From JARROD01 sp037384225 (GTDB lineage: Bacteria; Pseudomonadota; Gammaproteobacteria; Pseudomonadales; Cellvibrionaceae), in assembly GCA_037384225.1 (NCBI GenBank), contig JARROD010000305.1:1-13194 (forward strand): 13,194 bases of DNA, written 5' to 3'. Below, in pieces: positions 8,535 through 13,194 of the stretch. The notes under the pieces were generated by a model, which saw only the letters and a list, made by a program, of their open reading frames with translations, was not told where the DNA came from and did no database searches. How positions within the stretch are numbered: the stretch's first letter is position 1; each line of letters begins with the position of its first letter. The position numbers and the translations under genes were made by a program.

Positions 8535-9260
8535 ATGGATAACGTGGATTACATTATCAGCTACCGCGAGTCGACACCGGATCGCAAAAGAGCGTTGCAT
8601 TTTGTCGCCAATTGGCTGCACCGCGCTTTTCCGCGGATGAATATTGTTGTTGTCGAGCAGGACAGTCGGCCGCGCCTGGACATCGGTGAACTGCCGTTTT
8701 GCCGGCGGCTGTTTATTCCCAACCCGGGGCTTTTCAATCGCGGCTGGTCCAATAATGTGGGCGCGGCGGCGACGGCAAATCCTTACCTGGTGTTTGCGGA
8801 TGTAGACGTGTTTATGGCCGCCTCCGATTACAGCCGGTGTTTTTACTATTTGCAGGATTTCGAGGCGGTGGACCCGAAGAAATATTACCTCTGGAATGTC
8901 GGTGATGTGACGCCGGATGGTTTGCATTATCGCCGCAAAAGTCTTCGCTACGGAAATACGTTTGCGGGGGGAATATTTTTAATTCGCCGGGACAGTTTTT
9001 TATCCCTGGGCATGTGGGATGAGGAATTTGAGGGCTGGGGCGGGGAGGACAATGTGATGGAGCATGTGATCCGCGCCTATCTGAAACACTGCCGGTTGCA
9101 GTTGGATGTGTTTCATATCGATCACCGGCGAACCGCGTTCGACGGCAGGAGACAGCCGCGATACCTCAGTAACAGCAAGCGCAGTCGCCATATTTGTTCA
9201 TTGCACGGTGAGCCGTNNNAAGCGCAGCCGGGGCTGCAGGAACAAATACGTATTGTTTGA
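8535..9260 (+). CDS. glycosyltransferase, GT-A fold, galactosyltransferase-like
   Basis: The ~241-residue product has features of a nucleotide-sugar-dependent GT-A glycosyltransferase. These are an N-terminal strand VDYIISYRES, a NRGWSNNVGA motif typical of the galactosyltransferase-like group, a DxD metal site in FADVDVF (D89, D91), a GNTFAGGIFLIRR acceptor-side loop, and the signature GWGGED (167-172). A FHIDH segment follows, in the place of the terminal His motif of the GT7 C-terminal domain. There is no signal or membrane segment, so it acts in the cytoplasm. It begins 25 bases after the propeller stop, with no strong SD. Three Ns at 9217-9219 make the last ~13 residues unreliable, and the true C-terminus may differ. 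Sugar donor and acceptor cannot be told from sequence. It is the first of the glycan-type genes behind the oxidase pair. Confidence 0.8.
   Translation: MDNVDYIISYRESTPDRKRALHFVANWLHRAFPRMNIVVVEQDSRPRLDIGELPFCRRLFIPNPGLFNRGWSNNVGAAATANPYLVFADVDVFMAASDYSRCFYYLQDFEAVDPKKYYLWNVGDVTPDGLHYRRKSLRYGNTFAGGIFLIRRDSFLSLGMWDEEFEGWGGEDNVMEHVIRAYLKHCRLQLDVFHIDHRRTAFDGRRQPRYLSNSKRSRHICSLHGEPXXAQPGLQEQIRIV
9217..9219. other. 3-N ambiguity near the end of the glycosyltransferase
   Basis: Three unknown bases lie 41 bases before the stop. If their number is wrong, the C-terminal tail and the stop at 9258-9260 change. The residues after them (AQPGLQEQIRIV) resemble no conserved motif, so a frame error here is possible. 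Confidence 0.95.
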
Positions 9261-9306
9261 GAGAAGTTTTCAGTAATTGTTATTCGTTTATTGGATCGTG
9301 TTATTT

Positions 9307-10251
9307 ATGCGAATTTTTATTCAGTCTCATCATCGATACCCTGCCAGCGCCGGCGGTCCGGGTGGAGGGCGTGTGTTTGACTTTCTGGCCAAGGGGCTGG
9401 CCGAGCTGGGGCACGAAGTGCTGTACTATTTGGAAGGAAATCCGGGAGGGCGGCCGCCTGCAAATATTACGTTTGTCGACCACCTGGTGGAGGATGCCGA
9501 TATTTACCACCTGCGCAGCGACAGTGAACTGTGGCGTGTGCTGGAACATCGGCAACGGCCCTGGGTGGCGACCTGCCACACCGATCTGGCCGTGCACGGG
9601 CGGCCCCGGGAGGTTGCGCACCGCAACTGGATTTATGTTTCCCAATCCCTGGCCAGGACCTATGGCAGCCGGCGTTTTGTGCACAACGGTATAGACCCGG
9701 CGCAGTTTGTCTACAGCGAGCGCAAACAAGAGTACTTACTGTTTGTCTCGGCGTTGCCGCTGGCGCTACGCAAAGGGTTGGAGCTGGCGATCGCTACAGC
9801 GCGGGCGACGGGGGTAAAACTGTATGTGGCCGGCTCGGCGGAGGATACGAAGCTGGTGGCGCAAATACGGCGGCGCTGTCGCGGGCCCGGGGTATGTTAT
9901 TTGGGCGAAATTGGTGGCCGGGAGAAAACCGAATTTTTTGCCAACGCCAGAGCGCTGATCTTTCCCACCCAGATTAACGAAGCTTTCGGTCTGGTGCTGG
10001 CCGAGGCAATGGTGAGTGGTACGCCGGTTATCTGTAGCGGTAACGGCGCCTGCCCCGAACTGGTGACCGGGGATGTGGGATTTATTTGTCATTCGCAAAA
10101 GGATTATGAGGCGGCTGTCGAGCGCGTCGGCGCCATAGTACCCGCCGCTTGCCGGGCGAAGGCGATACAGGACTACCATTATTTGCGCATGGCGAAAGAT
10201 TATGTACGGGAGTATGAGTTTGAAATAGAGCGCTCTGTGAGCAAAGTGTAG
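9307..10251 (+). CDS. GT4-family glycosyltransferase
   Basis: The product (314 residues from ATG 9307) is a retaining GT-B glycosyltransferase of the GT4 type, which transfers a sugar from a nucleotide donor. It starts MRIFI, followed by a Gly-rich loop AGGPGGGR that closes over the donor phosphate and FLAKGLAELGHEV. Mid-protein come VHNGIDPAQF and then LRKGLELAI. The C-terminal donor-binding domain has the ARALIFPT strand and the E-x7-E motif E225-AFGLVLA-E233, followed by SGTPVI and GNGACPELV. It is shorter than many GT4 enzymes (350-400) but contains both Rossmann halves. An in-frame TTG at 9277 would add ten hydrophobic residues. I prefer 9307 because family members usually begin right at this strand; neither start has a strong SD. 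Its stop lies 9 bases before the methyltransferase ATG. Confidence 0.87.
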   Translation: MRIFIQSHHRYPASAGGPGGGRVFDFLAKGLAELGHEVLYYLEGNPGGRPPANITFVDHLVEDADIYHLRSDSELWRVLEHRQRPWVATCHTDLAVHGRPREVAHRNWIYVSQSLARTYGSRRFVHNGIDPAQFVYSERKQEYLLFVSALPLALRKGLELAIATARATGVKLYVAGSAEDTKLVAQIRRRCRGPGVCYLGEIGGREKTEFFANARALIFPTQINEAFGLVLAEAMVSGTPVICSGNGACPELVTGDVGFICHSQKDYEAAVERVGAIVPAACRAKAIQDYHYLRMAKDYVREYEFEIERSVSKV

Positions 10252-10260
10252 AGAGTGATA

Positions 10261-11088
10261 ATGACTATTGATGCTATTAGTAAAAAGCAAGCTGCGGCGC
10301 CTAGTAAAAAACAAACTGCGGCGCCTGGTAAAAAACAAGCTGCGTCACTTAATAAACAACAAGCCGCGGCGCCGGGGCGGTTTGCGCCGCGGGTGTTTTG
10401 CGGAGAACTGAATAAGCCGGGACTGGCTGTGGACTATAGTCCCTATGTGGATTTTTCCCGGCGCCGGACCACCAGTGACCAGTCGCGCATCGAAGCGGTA
10501 TTGGCGCAGTTGCCGCTGGCGGGGCGGCGCATTCTGCATATCGGTATCGGCAACTCCGGGCTGGCGCGGCGGTTCGCGGCACGCGGTGCGCTTGTCGATG
10601 GCGTGACGGTGAGCGAGGCTGAATATTGCCACGGTTGCTCCCTTGAGTTGGAGGGCTATCGGGTGCATTTGTGCAATAAATTCAGCCGCGGGTTTACCGC
10701 GACCTTTGCGCCCGGGCGGTTCGATTTTATCGTCGACAATAATTTGGCCTCTTTTGCCTGTTGCCAATACCACCTGTTTAGTATGTTTGAAAATTATTTG
10801 TGCTGCCTGAAACCGGGGGGAATGATTCTCACCGATCAGCGCGGTATGGATTGGGCACTGTTGGATCCGTCGCTGATTCTCGATTTTTCCGCGCTGGCGC
10901 GCCTGGTCGACAAGTTGCCGCTCAACGCTATTAAGGTTACGCAGATGGTCTACGCACTGGAGTTCTATTCAGATGGCGAACGGGGCGGAGCAAGCCTGGT
11001 GGATAAAGAGAAACTGTGTGTGCATGCGCTGCGCAGAGATCGCCAAACGCCTTATATTGAAACCTTTGAACCTGAATGTGAACGTTGA
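10261..11088 (+). CDS. SAM-dependent methyltransferase with repetitive basic N-terminus
   Basis: The 275-residue product carries a class I methyltransferase core. Motif I is ILHIGIGNSGLA (I91 onward), with a VTVSEAE strand next. FDFIVDNNLASF marks the post-motif region, and LKPGGMILTDQ is the typical strand after the family's LKPGG turn. The first ~38 residues are different: four tandem octapeptides of the form (S/G/N)K(K/Q)QxAxx, basic and disordered-looking, encoded by 24-bp DNA repeats at 10279-10374. Catalysis should not need this tail. It may bind nucleic acid, acidic glycan or a partner protein, or simply be a slippage product. ATG 10261 is chosen over GTG 10255 because of better spacing from the GAGAG stretch. 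The methyl acceptor is unknown; between glycosyltransferases a sugar or lipid-linked sugar is plausible. Its stop overlaps the TTG start candidate of the next gene. Confidence 0.75.
   Translation: MTIDAISKKQAAAPSKKQTAAPGKKQAASLNKQQAAAPGRFAPRVFCGELNKPGLAVDYSPYVDFSRRRTTSDQSRIEAVLAQLPLAGRRILHIGIGNSGLARRFAARGALVDGVTVSEAEYCHGCSLELEGYRVHLCNKFSRGFTATFAPGRFDFIVDNNLASFACCQYHLFSMFENYLCCLKPGGMILTDQRGMDWALLDPSLILDFSALARLVDKLPLNAIKVTQMVYALEFYSDGERGGASLVDKEKLCVHALRRDRQTPYIETFEPECER
10279..10374 (+). repeat. four tandem 24-bp in-frame repeats
   Basis: Four consecutive 24-bp units begin at 10279, 10303, 10327 and 10351. They encode SKKQAAAP, SKKQTAAP, GKKQAASL and NKQQAAAP. Units 1 and 2 differ at only two bases, while units 3 and 4 are more diverged, which fits ordered duplication. 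Copy number changes would keep the frame and alter only the tail length. Confidence 0.9.
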
Positions 11089-11993
11089 ACACAGTGAGTG
11101 ACTTTCTGGAAAAACCGGGTTTCGATGCCGGCGAGCGTCTTGTCATTGTGCATGTGGATGATATCGGCATGTGTCAGTCGACGCTGAGCGCGTTTGCGGA
11201 ACTCTGGGATCGCGGTGCGGTTTCCTCCGGTTCAGTGATGACGCCCTGCCCGTGGTTTCCCGCCGTGGCCGCATGGTATAACCGGCACCTTGAGGCTGAC
11301 CTTGGGGTACATATCACCCTCACCAGCGAGTGGTCGACTTATCGCTGGGGGCCGGTGACAGCCGCTGTGCAGGCGGATAATCTGATGGACAGTTCGCAGC
11401 GTTATTTTCACGCGACCCGAGCGGCGGTGTGCCAGCGCGCCGATACCGGGGCGGTGAGTCGGGAAATGCGCGGGCAGTTGGCGCTGGCGCGGCGCTTTGG
11501 TCTGCGGCCCAGTCATATTGACAGCCATATGCTGACCTGTCTGCAACCGCGATTTTTGCCGGACTTTCTGCGCCTGGCCCTCGCTAACCGCCTGCCGGCG
11601 CTGGTGACGCGGGCGTGTTTGCGTCAGCTCGATGACGCCGCCGAAGATCTGTGGGAAAGGCATCTGGGCGAGGTGGGTTTACCTGTCTTCGAGCAATTCG
11701 TGGTGGTTAAACGGTGTTTGACCACGCAGGCCTACAACGCGGCATTAAAAACCATCGTCGGCTCTTTACCGGTGGGACTGAGTTGTATTCTTTTGCACCC
11801 GGCCAAAGACAGCCCGGAGTTGCGGGCGACGGTCGATAACTGGAAGCATCGCGTTGTCGAGTATGAAGCTCTGCTGCAGAAAAAATTGTGGTGTTACGCG
11901 CGGGAGGCCGGGGTGAAGATAGTCAATTATCAACAGTTGTTTCAACCCCGGTCCGGTGTCGAAGGTGCGAGTGTTTCCGGTTTGAAACGTTAA
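11085..11993 (+). CDS. YdjC/ChbG-like carbohydrate deacetylase
   Basis: The ~300-residue product fits the YdjC/ChbG/HpnK group of metal-dependent deacetylases, which remove N-acetyl groups from amino sugars such as chitobiose or a lipid-linked sugar. Visible landmarks, numbered from TTG 11085, are the metal-binding strand LVIVHVDDIGM (D25, D26; family consensus HADD), the SGSVMTPCPWFP strand, LGVHITLTSEW with H76, the YRWGPV turn, HIDSHM with H148, and a late LLHPAKDSPELR segment typical of the group. Asp25/26, His76 and His148 are the expected metal and catalytic positions and are all present, so the enzyme is probably active. TTG 11085 overlaps the methyltransferase stop as TTGA, and GTG 11094 is an equally possible start; neither has a clear SD, so translational coupling is likely. 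Among glycosyltransferases it probably trims an N-acetylated sugar during assembly. Confidence 0.85.
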   Translation: MNTVSDFLEKPGFDAGERLVIVHVDDIGMCQSTLSAFAELWDRGAVSSGSVMTPCPWFPAVAAWYNRHLEADLGVHITLTSEWSTYRWGPVTAAVQADNLMDSSQRYFHATRAAVCQRADTGAVSREMRGQLALARRFGLRPSHIDSHMLTCLQPRFLPDFLRLALANRLPALVTRACLRQLDDAAEDLWERHLGEVGLPVFEQFVVVKRCLTTQAYNAALKTIVGSLPVGLSCILLHPAKDSPELRATVDNWKHRVVEYEALLQKKLWCYAREAGVKIVNYQQLFQPRSGVEGASVSGLKR

Positions 11994-12018
11994 TGGCAAC
12001 TTTTCATGGCAACTTTTC
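11993..12018 (+). repeat. 13-bp tandem duplication over the start of the next gene
   Basis: ATGGCAACTTTTC occurs twice in a row (11993-12005 and 12006-12018) and is followed directly by ATG 12019. The first copy overlaps the deacetylase stop as TAATG. Because 13 is not a multiple of three, each ATG is in a different frame. The first ATG opens a 9-codon mini-ORF whose TGA (12020-12022) overlaps the ATG of the glycosyltransferase, a layout suited to translational reinitiation. Confidence 0.85.
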
Positions 12019-12786
12019 ATGACAAAACGGTTGGTTTCAGTGGTGATTCCCTGTTTGAATGCGCGGGCTACGCTAGAGGCCGCGGTGGCGTCGGCGCGGG
12101 ATCAATCCGGCGTGGCGGTAGAGGTCATCTGTGTCAACGATGGCTCCAGGGATGATTCCCATACGCTACTGTCGGCGTTGGCGGCGCGGGGCGCAATCGA
12201 CTATATAGACACGGGTGTGACGCTGGGGGCTTCGGCGGCGAGAAATCTCGGCTTCAAGGCGGCGCAAGGCGAGTTTATTCAATTTCTGGATGCCGACGAT
12301 ACCCTGCTGGCCGATAAGCTGCGGCGCCAGGTGGAATTGCTGCGGGTGTACGCGGCGGATTTTGTCGCCGGCGCTTATGCGTTTACCAATCTCGGCGGAC
12401 ACTGTTCACTGAGCTATCCGGATAAAGATTGCTGGGCGGGTTTAATCGCCTCGAAGCTCGGGCGCACGAGTTCCAATCTGTTTCGGGCGCGGGCGTTGAA
12501 TCTCGTGGGTGGCTGGGCTTCGGGGCAGAAAAGCAGTCAAGAGTACGAGTTGATGTTTCGGCTGTTGCAGAGCGGCGCCCGGGTCGCCTGTGATGATATT
12601 GTCGGCACCTGTATCAATGCTGTGAGCAGCAGTATTTCCAATCGGGACCTGCAGGGCAACGCGGCAAGATTTTCCGAATTGCGGGAAAAAATGCTGACGT
12701 ATTTGCGCAGCCGCGGAGAGCTGACGGATTACCGGCGGCGTCAGTACGAACGCGTGTGCCAGCCTTCGCGAACAGTGGCGGGTTAA
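12019..12786 (+). CDS. GT2-family glycosyltransferase
   Basis: The 255-residue product is an inverting GT-A glycosyltransferase of family 2. Motifs in order are VSVVIPCLN at the N-terminus, VNDGS (39-43) for the nucleotide, GASAARNLG (70-78), the metal-binding FLDADD (D91, D93, D94), and a SSQEYELMFRLL segment in the place of the usual ED/QE catalytic-base motif. A C-terminal helix follows, and there is no membrane segment. Size and motifs match small cytoplasmic GT2 enzymes of glycan and antigen clusters. It has no SD of its own: the 25 bases before it are a 13-bp tandem duplication, and its translation probably depends on ribosomes leaving the deacetylase gene. Donor and acceptor are unknown. 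Confidence 0.87.
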   Translation: MTKRLVSVVIPCLNARATLEAAVASARDQSGVAVEVICVNDGSRDDSHTLLSALAARGAIDYIDTGVTLGASAARNLGFKAAQGEFIQFLDADDTLLADKLRRQVELLRVYAADFVAGAYAFTNLGGHCSLSYPDKDCWAGLIASKLGRTSSNLFRARALNLVGGWASGQKSSQEYELMFRLLQSGARVACDDIVGTCINAVSSSISNRDLQGNAARFSELREKMLTYLRSRGELTDYRRRQYERVCQPSRTVAG

Positions 12787-12802
12787 GGATCGTGCCCTTT
12801 CC

Positions 12803-12810
12803 TAAGGAGA
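12803..12810 (+). promoter_or_regulatory. ribosome binding site of the last gene
   Basis: TAAGGAGA is a near-consensus SD. The ATG at 12811 is too close and leads to a stop after seven codons. ATG 12821, 11 bases after GGAG, opens the long frame that runs off the right edge. Unlike the genes before it, this one has an independent strong SD. Confidence 0.65.
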
Positions 12811-12820
12811 ATGATCATCT

Positions 12821-13194
12821 ATGGTGATGCTTAATTTTATTGATTATTCAAAATCGGAGCCGGTTCAAAGAGCGTTGTCAAATCTGTGTGCCAGGCTGGA
12901 GCGGCTTGACATCGAAGCGCGCTGGTTTGGGCGCGTCGAGCAGGCGCCGCAGGACACTGTATTACTGTTGCACGATCCGGTGGCGGAAAACCTGATTCCC
13001 GCCGGTTGCCGGGTATTGGGGCAGCGAACCCTGAACCGGCGCCAGCGGCTGATACTGGCGGAGCGCTGTGGTTTGCAGGTGCCCCGCTGGTGTTCGCTGA
13101 ACAGTCAGGATGAGATCGACAGCCTGTTCGATCGCTGGGGGGTGGAACACATATTATATAAAGCCGACTGGTCCTATTCGCGCGGGGGGATAAA
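12821..13194 (+). CDS. probable ATP-grasp ligase, N-terminal part, cut by the window edge
   Basis: The frame opens at ATG 12821 behind a strong SD and is open to the last base (124 complete codons). The first ~60 residues look like a pre-ATP-grasp domain, with a VLLLHDPV strand. Then come LNRRQRLILAERCGLQVPRWC, a SQDEIDSLF helix and HILYKADWSYSRGGI. This order (helix, Gly-x-x-VP, helix, strand ending in a Lys, then a Gly-rich loop) is the usual entrance of ATP-grasp enzymes, with Lys114 as the ATP-binding Lys and S118-G123 as the flexible loop. These enzymes join a carboxylate to an amine, thiol or hydroxyl using ATP. The catalytic C-terminal half lies outside the window, so substrate class and activity cannot be judged. 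It could add an amino acid or peptide to the glycan product made by the neighbours. Confidence 0.55.
   Translation, partial: MVMLNFIDYSKSEPVQRALSNLCARLERLDIEARWFGRVEQAPQDTVLLLHDPVAENLIPAGCRVLGQRTLNRRQRLILAERCGLQVPRWCSLNSQDEIDSLFDRWGVEHILYKADWSYSRGGI

Noticed and set aside
9766..10338. - strand frame of 190 codons starting with repeated FFTRRRSL
   Set aside because: The repeat is only the reverse complement of the KKQAAAP tandem repeat, and the rest is antisense to the GT4 gene.
10279..10374. CRISPR-like array
   Set aside because: The 24-bp units are contiguous without spacers, stay in one reading frame and encode a peptide repeat.
1..13194. tRNA, rRNA, insertion sequence or phage attachment site
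   Set aside because: No transposase or integrase motifs, terminal inverted repeats, or cloverleaf/rRNA-like stretches were seen. Nearly all the sequence is accounted for by the nine + strand genes.

Overview
The window is a fragment of a bacterial genome with three N runs (4407-4430, 6563-6612, 9217-9219), so it comes from a draft or metagenome assembly. GC is fairly high and GC-ending codons dominate, with Shine-Dalgarno starts and TAATG/TTGA-type junctions. A lipoprotein signal and a cleavable signal peptide point to a Gram-negative host. A gammaproteobacterium or other proteobacterium is my guess from style alone; no taxonomic marker is present.

Layout: all nine recognisable genes lie on the + strand and are packed end to end, with gaps from about -4 to 46 bases, so the window reads as one long operon. 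In order: (1) 104-637, the C-terminal half of a luciferase-like (SsuD-type) flavin monooxygenase; (2) 653-6455, a giant lipoprotein multicopper oxidase of the MnxG/McoA type; (3) 6488-8509, an exported YVTN/YncE-like beta-propeller with a C-terminal Ig-like domain; (4) 8535-9260, a glycosyltransferase with a galactosyltransferase-type GWGGED motif; (5) 9307-10251, a GT4 glycosyltransferase; (6) 10261-11088, a SAM methyltransferase with a Lys/Gln/Ala/Pro octapeptide repeat at its N-terminus; (7) 11085-11993, a YdjC/ChbG-like carbohydrate deacetylase; (8) 12019-12786, a GT2 glycosyltransferase; (9) 12821 to the right edge, the N-terminal part of a probable ATP-grasp ligase. The first 100 bases are AT-rich and without a secure gene.

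The oxidase is split into two frames by the 24-N run at 4407-4430. The same 7-mer, GGTGCCC, stands on both sides of the Ns. Collapsing it removes 31 nt and restores one open frame of about 1923 residues. This protein carries a complete set of type 1, 2 and 3 copper ligands, but with the L3/L4 motifs (residues 494-559) before L1/L2 (870-980), the reverse of laccases. The C-terminal cupredoxin keeps the layout of an L3/L4 domain but has lost nearly all its ligands.

How the genes may work together (inference): the oxidase and the propeller are both exported and probably form a metal-oxidising or electron-transfer unit at the cell envelope. The six downstream genes look like a cytoplasmic assembly line for a small glycoconjugate: three glycosyltransferases, a methyltransferase, a deacetylase and an ATP-grasp ligase. 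The unusual point is that a giant multicopper oxidase and a glycan or glycopeptide assembly set share one operon. Whether the product is a glycan on the oxidase, a matrix polymer that holds oxidised metal, or a metal-binding small molecule cannot be decided from this sequence.
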